A DNA stretch of 64,000 nucleotides from Cryobacterium frigoriphilum (GCF_004403305.1 NZ_SOHE01000041.1:124001-188000), one strand, 5' to 3'; shown: positions 39,751 to 50,346, counted from the first letter of the stretch. The notes: generated by a model not told the origin, from the letters alone. Numbers and translations: made by a program.

Positions 39751-42369
39751 ATGGGCACCGATCTACCCCGCAGCAGGCGGCACCGGCGCGTGCGCGCGGG
39801 TATCGTGGTGCTCGCCTCGCTCGTGGTTCTGCTGCTCGTGGCGACCGGCGTCGGCGTCGTCACCGTGACCCGCTCGTTTCCGCAGCTGGCCGGCACCATC
39901 GAACTCGCCGGGCTTGACGCGAAGGTCACCGTGTACCGCGACGACGCCGGGGTGCCGCAGATCGTCGCCGACACCGCCGGTGACCTGTTTCACGCCCAGG
40001 GCTTCGTGCACGCGCAGGACCGGTTCTGGGAGATGGACTTTCGCCGCCACGTGACGAGCGGCCGGCTCTCCGAACTGTTCGGCGAGAGCCAGCTGCCGAC
40101 CGACACGTTCATTCGCACCCTCGGCTGGCGGGTCGTCGCCGAGGCCGAGGTGGCCTTGCTCGACCCGACCACACTCGGCTACTACGAGGCCTACGCCGAC
40201 GGTGTCAACTCGTATCTCGATTCGCATCGCGGCGCCGAACTCTCGCTCGAATACGCGATACTCGGGCTGCAGAACCCCGAGTACGCACCCGAGCAGTGGA
40301 CACCGGCGGACTCCGTCGCCTGGCTCAAGGCGATGGCCTGGGACCTGCGCTCGAACCTCGACGAAGAAATCGACCGGGCACTGCTCGGCGCCGCTCTGAG
40401 CCCCGAGCAGGTCGCCACCCTGCATCCCGGCTATCCCTTCGACTCACACCCGACAATCGCCGACGGCAGCGCTCTCGAAACGGCCCAGGCCAGCGCGGCG
40501 ACGGTGGCGACGGATGCCCCGGGGACCGTTCCCGATACATCCGTCGGCGCCGCCGACACGGCCACGGCGCTCGGCGCCCTGCGCACGAGTCTCGCCGCGC
40601 TGCCCGAACTGCTCGGCCCGGCCGGCGGGGAGATCGGGTCCAACTCCTGGGTCGTTTCCGGCGCCCATACCGAGAGTGGCGCTCCGCTGCTCGCGAACGA
40701 CCCACACCTCGGGCCGGCGCTGCCGTCGGTCTGGTATCAGGTCGGGCTGCGCTGTCGCAGCGTGACCGCCGACTGCCCCTTCGACGTGGCCGGCTACAGC
40801 TTCAGTGGGCTGCCCGGAGTGGTGATCGGCCACAACCAGCGCATTGCCTGGGGCTTCACCAACCTCGGTCCTGACGTGGCCGACCTGTACCTCGAGAAGG
40901 TCACCGGCGACGGCTACGAGTACGACGGCCAGCAAAAACCCTTGATCGTGCGCCAGGAGACGATCCGGGTCGCCGGGGGCGATGCGGTGACGATCGACAT
41001 TCGCGCCACCGAGCACGGCCCCCTCGTCAGCGACCTCGCCGGCAGCGACTTCGAGCGCATCGCCGGCACGACCGAAACGGAGCTGTCGCTACAGTGGACG
41101 GCCCTGACCCCGGGGCGCACGGCATCGGCCATCTTCGCCCTGAACGCCGCGACGAACTGGACGAGCTTTCGCGCCGCCGCGAGCCTCTTCGACGTGCCCG
41201 CGCAGAATCTCATGTATGCCGACATCGACGGAAATATCGGCTATCAGGCGCCCGGAGCGATTCCGGTGCGCCGTTCGGGCGACGGCACGGTGCCCGTACC
41301 CGGCTGGAGCAGCGAGTACGGCTGGACCGGCACGATTCCCTTCGACGCCCTGCCGCAGGTGTTCAATCCGGCCAGCGGATACATCGTCTCAGCCAACAAC
41401 GCCGCCGTCGGCCCCGACTACCCCTCCCTGTTGACGGCCGATTGGGACCAGGGCTACCGGGCCGAGCAGATCACCCTGCGCCTGCAGCAACTCCTGGACG
41501 CCGGCACGCCGATGAGCGGGGCCATGATGAGTGAGATCCAGGGCGACAACCACAGTGCCATCGCCGCAGCCCTGGTGCCGGTGCTGCAGGCCGTTCCGGT
41601 CACCGGTGATACCCGGGCAGCCCTGGCCCTGTTCGAAGGCTGGGACTTCGAGCTCGACGCCGACAGCGCTCCGGCCGCGTACTTCAGCGTGTTCTGGCGG
41701 GTGTTGCTCGAGCAGCTGTTCGCCGACCTGCCGGAGGGCACCGCGATGGTCGGCGGGCACCGCTCCTTCGCGGTCGTCGAAACCCTGCTCGCACAGCCGG
41801 ACTCCGAGTGGTGGGCGAGCGCAGCGGTCGCGGCCAACACCGCCGCCGACAGTGACCCGGATGCCTACGCCGACCTGCCCGCAGCGGACGCCGGCGCGCG
41901 CGAGACGGTACTGGCTCTGGCCCTCGTCGATGCCGCCGCCGAGACGAGCGACCTGCTCGGATCCGACCCGACACGGTGGGAGTGGGGACAGATTCACGAG
42001 CTCGAGCTCACCCACGCGAGTTTCGGCACGAGTGGCATTTCACCGCTCGAGTGGCTCTTCAACCGGGGCCCGTATGCGGTGGCGGGGGGATCATCCGTCG
42101 TCAATGCCGTCGGCTGGGACGCGACCGAGGGCTATGAGGCCAACTGGGTTCCGTCGATGCGGCTCGTGGTCGACCTTGCCGATTTCGACAATTCGACCTG
42201 GGTGAACCTGACCGGTGCGTCGGGGCACGCCTTCCACCCAAACTACACCGACCAGGCGCCGCTCTGGCAGAGCCAGCAGACCCGCCCGTGGCGGTACACC
42301 CTGGCTGCGGTGGAAGACGCGATGCGCAACCGCCTGACCCTCACCCCGGTGACGGATGCCGGCGGCTGA
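39751..42369 (+). CDS. Penicillin acylase family Ntn-hydrolase, membrane-anchored or exported
   Basis: A basic start and one hydrophobic segment (about 18-40) export or anchor the protein. The alpha-chain region carries VPQIVADTAGDLFHAQGFVHAQDRFWEMDF. The nucleophile Ser297 is in G|SNSWVVSG, so autocleavage before Ser297 would yield alpha and beta chains. Beta-chain Asn and Arg landmarks are present (GFTNLGPD, SANNAA). Homologues split amides such as beta-lactam side chains or acyl-homoserine lactones; the substrate is unknown. AGGGAG precedes the ATG. The linker before Ser297 is Ala/Thr-rich, consistent with an excised spacer. Confidence 0.9.
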   Translation: MGTDLPRSRRHRRVRAGIVVLASLVVLLLVATGVGVVTVTRSFPQLAGTIELAGLDAKVTVYRDDAGVPQIVADTAGDLFHAQGFVHAQDRFWEMDFRRHVTSGRLSELFGESQLPTDTFIRTLGWRVVAEAEVALLDPTTLGYYEAYADGVNSYLDSHRGAELSLEYAILGLQNPEYAPEQWTPADSVAWLKAMAWDLRSNLDEEIDRALLGAALSPEQVATLHPGYPFDSHPTIADGSALETAQASAATVATDAPGTVPDTSVGAADTATALGALRTSLAALPELLGPAGGEIGSNSWVVSGAHTESGAPLLANDPHLGPALPSVWYQVGLRCRSVTADCPFDVAGYSFSGLPGVVIGHNQRIAWGFTNLGPDVADLYLEKVTGDGYEYDGQQKPLIVRQETIRVAGGDAVTIDIRATEHGPLVSDLAGSDFERIAGTTETELSLQWTALTPGRTASAIFALNAATNWTSFRAAASLFDVPAQNLMYADIDGNIGYQAPGAIPVRRSGDGTVPVPGWSSEYGWTGTIPFDALPQVFNPASGYIVSANNAAVGPDYPSLLTADWDQGYRAEQITLRLQQLLDAGTPMSGAMMSEIQGDNHSAIAAALVPVLQAVPVTGDTRAALALFEGWDFELDADSAPAAYFSVFWRVLLEQLFADLPEGTAMVGGHRSFAVVETLLAQPDSEWWASAAVAANTAADSDPDAYADLPAADAGARETVLALALVDAAAETSDLLGSDPTRWEWGQIHELELTHASFGTSGISPLEWLFNRGPYAVAGGSSVVNAVGWDATEGYEANWVPSMRLVVDLADFDNSTWVNLTGASGHAFHPNYTDQAPLWQSQQTRPWRYTLAAVEDAMRNRLTLTPVTDAGG

Positions 42370-42394
42370 GTCACAGGGACACGGTTTGCTGTCC

Positions 42395-42428
42395 TGCGCA
42401 AGGACGCAAGGACGCAAGGACGCAAGCC
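42395..42428. repeat. 8-bp tandem repeat (gcaaggac), four units
   Basis: Lies shortly after the acylase stop and before the first hairpin. Non-coding, and the period is not a multiple of three. Confidence 0.85.
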
Positions 42429-42442
42429 CGCGAGAAGCCAAA

Positions 42443-42475
42443 AAATGCCCCTTGAATGCAATTCAAGGGGCATTT
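42443..42475. terminator. Hairpin between convergent acylase and gltA genes
   Basis: A perfect 15-bp stem aaatgccccttgaat / attcaaggggcattt with a three-base loop. On the minus strand it is followed by six T, so it can end gltA transcripts. A partial copy of its left arm and flank (cgagaagccaaaaa..tgccccttga) recurs at 42534-42558, where it can pair with caggggcc...ttggc upstream. Confidence 0.85.
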
Positions 42476-42565
42476 CCTGGCGAGTCGCATGCGGCAGATT
42501 CGGCTCCAGGGGCCGTTCTTGGCAACTCGTGAACGAGAAGCCAAAAATTGCCCCTTGAGCGGCCG

Positions 42566-42618
42566 GGCCAGCCAGCGGCCAAGCCAGCCAGCGACCAAGC
42601 CAGCCAGCCAGCGGCCGA
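42566..42618. repeat. ccagccagcggccaag-type repeat next to the gltA stop
   Basis: Irregular units of ccagccag and cggccaag run almost to the gltA stop codon. Non-coding. Confidence 0.75.
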
Positions 42619-42622
42619 GCTG

Positions 42623-43948
<1,326 letters not shown>

Positions 43949-44120
43949 GGAGCCTCCCTGAATATCACTGACGGATGGGTGTGTCGATACGTCGCAGAAA
44001 GAAAAGCCTGGGCAACGCTGTCGCGACTACAGCCTAAACCGCTCGGCCGCCTACTGTCGCATCCGCTAAGAGATCACGGATTTCATTGGTGATAGTCGAC
44101 AGCCCCGTGTGGGGGTCCCG

Positions 44121-45221
44121 TCAGGCTCGCAGCCGGGCGGCCGCGGCGGCCACGCGTTCGTCGGTCGCGGTGAGCGAGAAACGCACGTGTTCGGCGAAGT
44201 GGTCACCGTAGAACGGGCCGGGCCCGGCCAGGATGCCGCGCGAGGCGAGCCAGTCTATCGAGTCCCAGGCCGGGCGGCCCTCGGTCGCCCAGAGGTAGAG
44301 CCCGGCCTCGCTGTGGTCGATTCGAAATCCCGCGTCGAGCAGGGCTGGCAGCAGCACGGCCCGCCGGGCGCGATACTTCTCGCGCTGCACGGCGACGTGG
44401 TCGGGGTCGCCGAGGGCGGCGATCATGGCCGCCTGCAGTGGGGCCGGCAGCATGAGTCCGGCGTGCTTGCGCACGGTCAGCAGCCTCGCGAGCACGGCCG
44501 CGTCACCGGCCGCAAATGCGGCGCGGTAGCCGGCCATGTTGGACTGTTTGCTGAGCGAGTAGATTGCGAGCACGTTGCGGGTATCCCCGTCGGTGACCCT
44601 GGGGTCGAGAATGCTCGGGATCGGCGTCAGGTCCCAGGGGGCGTCCCAGCCGAGTTCGGCGTAACACTCGTCGCTCACGATCAGGGCGCCGAGCTCACGG
44701 GCGCGAGCGACGGATGCCCGCAGCTCGGCCACCGAGAGCACGCGGCCGTCTGGGTTGCCCGGGCTGTTCAGCCAGATCAGCTTCGTGCCCTTGGGCCAGA
44801 GGGCTGGGTCGTCGCAGGCGAGGGCTTCTGCGCCGGCCATCGCGGCGCCGATCGCGTAGGTCGGGTAGGCGGCGAGCGGATGCACGATCGTGTCACCCTC
44901 GCCGAGCCCCAGCATGAAGGGCATCAGCGCAACGAGCTCTTTCGAGCCGATCGTCGGCAACACCTGCTGCTGCGTGAGGCCGGGCACGCCACGGCGGCGT
45001 GCGTACCAGTCGGTGATCGCGGCCGCGAGCTCGGGGGTGCCGGCCGTCTGCGGGTAGGCGTGGGCATCCGTCGCCGCAGCGAGGGCCGCGCGGATCACGT
45101 CGGGCGTCGGATCGGCCGGGGAGCCGATCGACAGGTCGACGATGCCACCTACATGGGCGCGGGCCCGCGCCTGGAAGGGGACCATCTGATCCCACGGGTA
45201 GTCGGGGAGCGGCTTCAGCAC
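44121..45221 (-). CDS. dapC: Succinyldiaminopimelate transaminase
   Basis: A fold-type I aminotransferase that forms N-succinyl-LL-DAP from the keto precursor with glutamate. Visible landmarks: GSPADPTPD near the start, NSPGNPDG (about 153), DECYAELGW, the PLP Lys in SLSKQSNMAGYR (about K223) and a late RFSLTAT. The GTG start is 20 bases after the ferredoxin stop; longer in-frame starts would overlap the ferredoxin gene. Ferredoxin-dapC order matches Rv1177-Rv1178 (from memory). Completes dapD-dapC-dapE in this window. Confidence 0.92.
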   Translation of the reverse strand: MLKPLPDYPWDQMVPFQARARAHVGGIVDLSIGSPADPTPDVIRAALAAATDAHAYPQTAGTPELAAAITDWYARRRGVPGLTQQQVLPTIGSKELVALMPFMLGLGEGDTIVHPLAAYPTYAIGAAMAGAEALACDDPALWPKGTKLIWLNSPGNPDGRVLSVAELRASVARARELGALIVSDECYAELGWDAPWDLTPIPSILDPRVTDGDTRNVLAIYSLSKQSNMAGYRAAFAAGDAAVLARLLTVRKHAGLMLPAPLQAAMIAALGDPDHVAVQREKYRARRAVLLPALLDAGFRIDHSEAGLYLWATEGRPAWDSIDWLASRGILAGPGPFYGDHFAEHVRFSLTATDERVAAAAARLRA

Positions 45222-45241
45222 GGGTGGTCTGGGCGCCGGGG

Positions 45242-45565
45242 CTAGTGTTCGACCTGGGGCGGCAGCACGGAGATGACCGGGTGGTCCTTGGCGATCACGC
45301 CGATCTTGGCGGCGCCGCCCGGCGATCCGATGTCGTCGAAGAACTCGACGTTGGCCTTGTAGTAGTCGGCCCACTGCTCGGGCAGGTCGTCTTCGTAGTA
45401 GATGGCCTCGACCGGGCAGACCGGTTCGCAGGCGCCGCAGTCGACGCACTCGTCGGGGTGAATGTACAGCGAGCGTTCGCCCTCGTAGATGCAGTCAACG
45501 GGGCACTCATCGATGCAGGCCCGGTCTTTGACGTCCACACACGGTAAAGCGATCACATACGTCAC
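45242..45565 (-). CDS. fdxA: Seven-iron ferredoxin (FdxA/FdxC type)
   Basis: A 107-residue ferredoxin with an N-terminal cluster set (PC-x7-C-x3-CPVDC) and a [12 protein letters not shown] [4Fe-4S] motif, the pattern of 3Fe-4S/4Fe-4S actinobacterial ferredoxins. It carries electrons between cytosolic enzymes; partners are unknown. Start: GTG of VTYVIALP (45565), the usual family start, with AAAGGA eleven bases upstream. The alternative GTG three codons earlier would be almost on the ribosome site. Co-transcribed with dapC. Confidence 0.95.
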   Translation of the reverse strand: MTYVIALPCVDVKDRACIDECPVDCIYEGERSLYIHPDECVDCGACEPVCPVEAIYYEDDLPEQWADYYKANVEFFDDIGSPGGAAKIGVIAKDHPVISVLPPQVEH

Positions 45566-45642
45566 TAAATTCACAGTCCTTTCAAACGCGAAAGCGGCCC
45601 TTCGCGAGCAGGTGCAGCCCATTGACGGGCAGAGTACGAAGT

Positions 45643-46587
45643 CTACCGCGCGCGACCAGTGACCGAAATTGTCGGCCAGGCCAGTACGAGCGCCGCAACG
45701 AAGGCCGGAACGATCGTCCACAGGGTGCCGGGGAGTCCCTCCGGCACGAGCACCGAACCGCCGACCCCGCGCAGCGACAGCATGAAGGAGGTCAGCAACA
45801 GCCCTGCGGCGGTCAGGCCGACCACGAGTCGGTCGCGCAGCACGAGCCGCAGCCCGACCAGCAGGGCGCAGGCTGCGACGAGTGCGATCACGAGGCCGAT
45901 CGGCAGGGACACCGCACCGCTCGCCGGGCCGATCTCGATCGTGGCCTGGTGCGCGATGGTGCCGAGCACCGCGAATACCGCGCCGACGACGAGACCGAGG
46001 GCGCCGGCTCCGAGCCGAGTCGCCAACGTTGGCGGCGCGGGGGCGGGCGGCGGATGCGGGGCATCGAGCCGGCTGTAGGTTTCCGCGCCGCTGACTGCCT
46101 GCCGAGTGCCGTCCGGCAGCACGAGGGCATGACCGTCGATGCTCCAGCGGGAGGGGTAGTCGGCGAGGGCGGCGAGTTTCTGCTCCACCTGGTCGCTCAC
46201 GTCGATCGCGGTCAGGCGCTGGCCGCCACCGTCGGCGACCCCGCGGGTGAGAAAGGCCGGGATGCCGGCGGCGTGGGCCGCACGCACGGCTGCCTGGCGC
46301 ATCCGCTCGTCGACGACACCGATGACCACGGCCGTCGCCCAGGCTGCGCTCAGGGCCTCGCCGAAGTAGGCGTCGAGGTCGGGGGTGAAATCGGGGGTGA
46401 GATCGGGGGTGAGATCGGGGGTGAGATCGGCCTCGAGATCGGGTGCGGGGGCATCTTCGGCGAAGAGCAGCAGTACCGGGGCGTGCGCGGCGCGCAACCG
46501 GGCGATGGTGCCGCCGGTGAGTCGGGCCTCGTCGCCCGGCAGGGCATGCACGAAGACGACCGACTCGCCGTTTGCGGACATGACCAT
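45643..46587 (-). CDS. Degenerate PIG-L/MshB-like protein with C-terminal membrane domain
   Basis: The N-terminal part resembles LmbE/PIG-L deacetylases such as MshB, but the metal motif AHPDDE reads HALPGDE and no clear later HxxH zinc ligand is visible. Deacetylase activity is doubtful. [10 protein letters not shown] repeat sits near residue 52. The second half has four membrane segments (about 195-300, DUF6113-like) ending VTGRAR. In mycobacteria mshB lies near fdxC, so this is probably the positional relative. ATG after AGGGAG. Confidence 0.7.
   Translation of the reverse strand: MVMSANGESVVFVHALPGDEARLTGGTIARLRAAHAPVLLLFAEDAPAPDLEADLTPDLTPDLTPDFTPDLDAYFGEALSAAWATAVVIGVVDERMRQAAVRAAHAAGIPAFLTRGVADGGGQRLTAIDVSDQVEQKLAALADYPSRWSIDGHALVLPDGTRQAVSGAETYSRLDAPHPPPAPAPPTLATRLGAGALGLVVGAVFAVLGTIAHQATIEIGPASGAVSLPIGLVIALVAACALLVGLRLVLRDRLVVGLTAAGLLLTSFMLSLRGVGGSVLVPEGLPGTLWTIVPAFVAALVLAWPTISVTGRAR
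46379..46430. repeat. 12-bp tandem repeat in the PIG-L-like gene (DLTP)
   Basis: The unit gggggtgagatc repeats about four times and encodes TPDL tetrapeptides directly in the PIG-L domain. Confidence 0.9.
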
Positions 46588-46708
46588 GAAGAACTCCCTG
46601 ATGGGGGTGTGGGGTGGGGGCGCAGGGCACGGGTGCGGGCGCGGGGCAGGCGCCCTCGAAGAATTCTAACTAGACAGGCACCAGCCAGAGCACTAGAGTC
46701 TCACTTGG

Positions 46709-46727
46709 TAAGGATAGCCTTGCCTAG
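46709..46727. promoter_or_regulatory. DtxR/IdeR-like iron box before efeUOB
   Basis: TAAGGATAGCCTTGCCTAG agrees at about 14 of 19 positions with the DtxR/IdeR consensus TTAGGTTAGSCTAACCTAA, including the central TAGSCT and the flanking AGG/CCT. It lies about 60 bases upstream of efeU, so iron repression of the operon is likely. Confidence 0.7.
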
Positions 46728-46787
46728 CTTTTTTAGATCTCCGCAGCTACGGTTCCCCGCAGCTCCTGGCCCCGACCGGAAGACCGC

Positions 46788-47657
46788 GTGCTCGCAAACT
46801 ATCTCATCGGCCTGCGTGAAGGCCTCGAAGCAGCGCTGATCGTCACCATTCTTATCGCGTACCTCGTCAAACTCGATCGCCGCGACCTGATCCCGCGCAT
46901 CTGGCTCGGGGTCGGTCTCGCCGTTCTACTCGCGCTGGGCATCGGCGCGGTGCTGACCTTCGGCACCTACGGGCTGTCGTTCACGGCGCAGGAGACGATC
47001 GGCGGGTTACTGTCGATCATCGCGACCGGTCTGGTGACCTGGATGGTTTTCTGGATGCTGCGCACCGCCCGCAACCTGTCCGGTCACCTGCGTAGCAACA
47101 TCGACCACCACCTCGTGGGGTCCGGGCTGGGCCTCGTCGTGGTCGCTTTTCTGGCCGTGGGCCGCGAGGGCATCGAAACGGCGCTGTTCCTCTGGGCCGC
47201 CGTGCAGGCGACGGGTCAGACCACCCTGCCGCTGACCGGCGCAGCCCTCGGCATCCTGACCGCGGTCGCCCTGGGGTGGCTGATCTACGCGGGAATGCTG
47301 AAGATCAACCTGGCCCGATTCTTCACCTGGAGCGGCGCGATCCTCATCATCGTCGCCGCCGGAGTGCTGTCCTACGGCGTGCACGACCTGCAGGAGGCCG
47401 GCCTGTTGCCGGGCCTGCACTCCCTGGCCTTCAACGTGAGTGCCGCCGTGCCGCCGGACAGCTGGTACGGCACCCTGCTGAAGGGCACCCTGAACTTCTC
47501 CCCCGCCACGACCTGGCTCGAGCTTCTCGTCTGGGTCGGCTACGTCGTGCCCACCCTCGCGCTGTTCATCAGGCTGAGCCGGCGCCCCACGTCGGCGTCG
47601 GCACCCACGCCGGCCGCTGCGAGCAGCCGGCCGCGCGCATCCGTCGACGCGCTCTAA
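46788..47657 (+). CDS. efeU: EfeU/FTR1-type ferrous iron permease
   Basis: An inner-membrane iron channel with seven membrane segments and both iron-binding REXXE motifs: REGLEAAL (about 10-17) and REGIETAL (about 125-132). The GTG start follows an iron-box promoter region. The C-terminal tail is Ser/Pro/Ala-rich. First gene of efeUOB. Confidence 0.95.
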   Translation: MLANYLIGLREGLEAALIVTILIAYLVKLDRRDLIPRIWLGVGLAVLLALGIGAVLTFGTYGLSFTAQETIGGLLSIIATGLVTWMVFWMLRTARNLSGHLRSNIDHHLVGSGLGLVVVAFLAVGREGIETALFLWAAVQATGQTTLPLTGAALGILTAVALGWLIYAGMLKINLARFFTWSGAILIIVAAGVLSYGVHDLQEAGLLPGLHSLAFNVSAAVPPDSWYGTLLKGTLNFSPATTWLELLVWVGYVVPTLALFIRLSRRPTSASAPTPAAASSRPRASVDAL

Positions 47658-47710
47658 TTCGACACGCTCCAACGCTTTCGTCTCGACCCCACCCCATCAG
47701 AAGGATTGCC

Positions 47711-48871
47711 ATGCGCGCCCCGCTCCCCCTCCTCGCCCTCGGCGCTCTCGCCCTGCTCGCACTCACCGGCTGCGTCGCCAACAACCCGGCGGGCACCGGC
47801 GATGGATTGACAGTGGACAGCAGCGCCGACGGATGCTCCGTCTCGGCCTCCGAGGTCGCCGCCGGAACCACGAGTTTCAGCGTCACGAACTCGGGTGACC
47901 AGGTCACCGAGTTCTACCTGCTCGGGGACGACGGCCTGCGCATCGTCGGAGAGGCCGAAAACATCGGCCCCGGCCTCACCCGTGATCTCGTCGTGCAGCT
48001 CGCCGAGGGCAGCTACTTCACCGCCTGCAAGCCCGGAATGGTCGGCGACGGCATCGGCAAGGCCGCCTTCACCGTGACGCCGTCGGAGTCGGGCACGGTC
48101 GTCAACGCCGACCTGGACAAGCAGGTCGAGACCGCGAACACGAACTATTCCTCGTACGTGAAGGACCAGATCGCCCAGCTCGTCACCGGCACCGACTCGT
48201 TCGCCGCCGCCTACGTCGCGGGCGACTTCGACACCGCCCGAACGTTATATGCCGCGACGCGCATGCACTGGGAGCGCGTCGAGACGGTCGCCGAGTCGTT
48301 CGGCGACCTCGACCCGAAGCTCGACCTGCGCGAGGCCGACCTCGAAGAGGGCCAGGACTGGACCGGCTGGCACGCGATCGAGAAGGACCTCTGGCCCGCA
48401 GAAGCCGAGGCCGGCTTTGCCGCGTACAGCGCCGAGAAGCGCGCGAGCCTCGCCGAACAGCTCGTCGTCGACACCGCCACGCTCAACGACAACGTGCAGG
48501 GCCTGAGCTTCACGCTCTCCCAGCAAACCAACGGCGCGATCGGCCTGCTCGACGAGGTCGCAAGCGGCAAGGTCACCGGCGAGGAGGAATTCTGGTCGCA
48601 CACCGACCTCTGGGACTTTCAGGCCAACATCGACGGCGCCACGGTGCTCTACGCGGGCGTACGCGACATTCTCGTCGAAGAAGACGCCGATCTTGCAGTC
48701 AGCCTCGACAGCGAGTTCGCGTCGCTGCAGCAGCTGCTCGACGCCCAGCGGGTGGGCGACGGCTTCACCCTCTACACCGACCTCGAGCCGGCCGAGATTC
48801 GGGCCTTCGCCGATCAGGTCAACGCCCTCGCCGAGCCGCTCAACCAGCTCACCGCCACCCTCGTGCTGTGA
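47711..48871 (+). CDS. efeO: EfeO: periplasmic-type iron uptake lipoprotein (cupredoxin-M75 imelysin)
   Basis: A lipoprotein signal (LLALTGCVANN, Cys about 20) replaces a soluble export signal. It is followed by a cupredoxin-like EfeO N-domain (about 35-130) and an imelysin/M75 domain with the GxHxxE-type motif GWHAIEKDLW. Delivers iron to EfeU. ATG after AGAAGGA. The stop overlaps the efeB start by four bases. Confidence 0.93.
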   Translation: MRAPLPLLALGALALLALTGCVANNPAGTGDGLTVDSSADGCSVSASEVAAGTTSFSVTNSGDQVTEFYLLGDDGLRIVGEAENIGPGLTRDLVVQLAEGSYFTACKPGMVGDGIGKAAFTVTPSESGTVVNADLDKQVETANTNYSSYVKDQIAQLVTGTDSFAAAYVAGDFDTARTLYAATRMHWERVETVAESFGDLDPKLDLREADLEEGQDWTGWHAIEKDLWPAEAEAGFAAYSAEKRASLAEQLVVDTATLNDNVQGLSFTLSQQTNGAIGLLDEVASGKVTGEEEFWSHTDLWDFQANIDGATVLYAGVRDILVEEDADLAVSLDSEFASLQQLLDAQRVGDGFTLYTDLEPAEIRAFADQVNALAEPLNQLTATLVL

Positions 48872-50199
48872 GCCGGGCCATGCCTGAAGACACGGCCACC
48901 CAGACCCCGGCACCGACCACGGCTGCCGTTGATCCGGTGCGCGGGTTCTCCCGGCGCGCCCTCTTCGGCCTGGCCGGAGCGGGTGCGGTTGGCCTCGGGC
49001 TCGGTGTTGCCGGTGACCGGGCCGCAATCGCGGCGGCTGCAGCGGCGTCACCCACCGGCGGCTCCGTCAGCTACCCGTTTTTCGGCACCCACCAGGCCGG
49101 CATCGTCACCCCCGCGCAGGACCGTCTGCACTTCGCGGCCTTCGACGTCGCGGATGACCTCTCCCGCGACGATCTGATCGAACTGCTGCAGGACTGGAGC
49201 ACGGCCGCCGCACTCATGACGGCCGGCCGCGATGTGGGCGAGTTCGGCTCGGTCAACGGCCCGTACGACGCCCCACCGGAGGACACCGGCGAGGCGCAGG
49301 GGCTGCCGCCCGCGGGCCTGACGATCACCTTCGGCTTCGGGCCGACGCTTTTTCAGGCAGCGGATGGCGCGGATCGTTTCGGTCTCGCCGCCCGCCGCCC
49401 CGAAGCACTCACCCCGCTGCCGCACTTTCCCGGCGACATGCTCGAGGCCGGCCGCAGCGACGGCGACCTCTGCATTCAGGCCTGCGCCGATGACCCGCAG
49501 GTCGCGGTGCACGCGATCCGCAACCTGTCGCGCATCGCCTTCGGCCGGGCGGCGATTCGCTGGTCGCAGCTCGGGTTCGGGCGCACCTCCTCCACGTCGA
49601 CGAGCCAGGCCACCCCGAGAAATCTCTTCGGTTTCAAGGACGGCACCGCCAACATCAAGGCCGAGGAACCTGACGCCGTGAATGATCAGGTGTGGGTCGG
49701 GGACGGTGACGGCCCCACATGGCTGGCGGGCGGATCGTATCTGGTGGCCCGGCGCATCCGCATGACGATAGAGACCTGGGACCGCACCCTGCTGCGCGAG
49801 CAGGAGACCGTGTTCGGCCGCACGAAGGGTGCCGGGGCACCCCTGTCGGGCGGTACCGAGTTCAGCGAACCCGACTTCGTGATCGTTGGGCGCGCGGACG
49901 CACCGCTGATCGACCACGCCGCGCACGTGCGGCTGGCACACCCGACCCAGAACGCGGGCACCCGGATGCTGCGGCGCGGCTACAACTTCGTCGACGGCAA
50001 CGACGAACTCGGCCGCCTCAACGCCGGCCTGTTCTTCATCAGCTTTCAGCGCTCCCCCGAACAGTTCACCCGGGTGCAGCTGAACCTCGCCAAGAACGAT
50101 GCCTTGAACGAGTACATCCGACACGTCGGCAGCGCCCTCTTTGCCGTGCCCCCCGGCGCCGCGACCGGCAGTTACGTCGGCGCCGCCCTCTTTGCCTAA
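48868..50199 (+). CDS. efeB: EfeB: Dyp-type heme peroxidase, Tat-exported
   Basis: A twin-arginine signal SRRALFGLAGAGAVGLGLG (about 28-46) leads to a Dyp-type peroxidase domain. The distal-side GFKDGTANIK (about 252, catalytic Asp) and the proximal heme His in DHAAHVRLAHP (about 355) are present. EfeB oxidises Fe(II) or extracts iron from heme as part of EfeUOB. A GTG start overlapping the efeO stop indicates coupling. The tatB gene of the Tat system is also in this window. Confidence 0.95.
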   Translation: MSRAMPEDTATQTPAPTTAAVDPVRGFSRRALFGLAGAGAVGLGLGVAGDRAAIAAAAAASPTGGSVSYPFFGTHQAGIVTPAQDRLHFAAFDVADDLSRDDLIELLQDWSTAAALMTAGRDVGEFGSVNGPYDAPPEDTGEAQGLPPAGLTITFGFGPTLFQAADGADRFGLAARRPEALTPLPHFPGDMLEAGRSDGDLCIQACADDPQVAVHAIRNLSRIAFGRAAIRWSQLGFGRTSSTSTSQATPRNLFGFKDGTANIKAEEPDAVNDQVWVGDGDGPTWLAGGSYLVARRIRMTIETWDRTLLREQETVFGRTKGAGAPLSGGTEFSEPDFVIVGRADAPLIDHAAHVRLAHPTQNAGTRMLRRGYNFVDGNDELGRLNAGLFFISFQRSPEQFTRVQLNLAKNDALNEYIRHVGSALFAVPPGAATGSYVGAALFA

Positions 50200-50213
50200 C
50201 TCCCGCCGACGAA

Positions 50214-50346
50214 CAACCGTGGCTGGATCAAACAACCGTGGCTAGATCAAACAACCGTGGCTAGATCAAACAACCGCGGCTAGATCAAACAACCGCGGCT
50301 AGATCAAACAACCGTGGCTAGATCAAACAACCGTGGCTAGAACGGT
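50214..50346. repeat. 19-bp tandem repeat, seven units, between efeB and the HNH gene
   Basis: The unit caaccgtggctagatcaaa occurs seven times (two units with cgc in place of cgt). The last unit runs into the stop codon of the convergent HNH gene at 50337. Neither gene has a hairpin terminator here. The 19-bp period rules out coding. Confidence 0.95.

Noticed and set aside
45222-45449. N-terminal extension of dapC
   Set aside because: The frame is open upstream only because it shadows the ferredoxin gene; the residues there (Arg/Leu-rich) match no aminotransferase.
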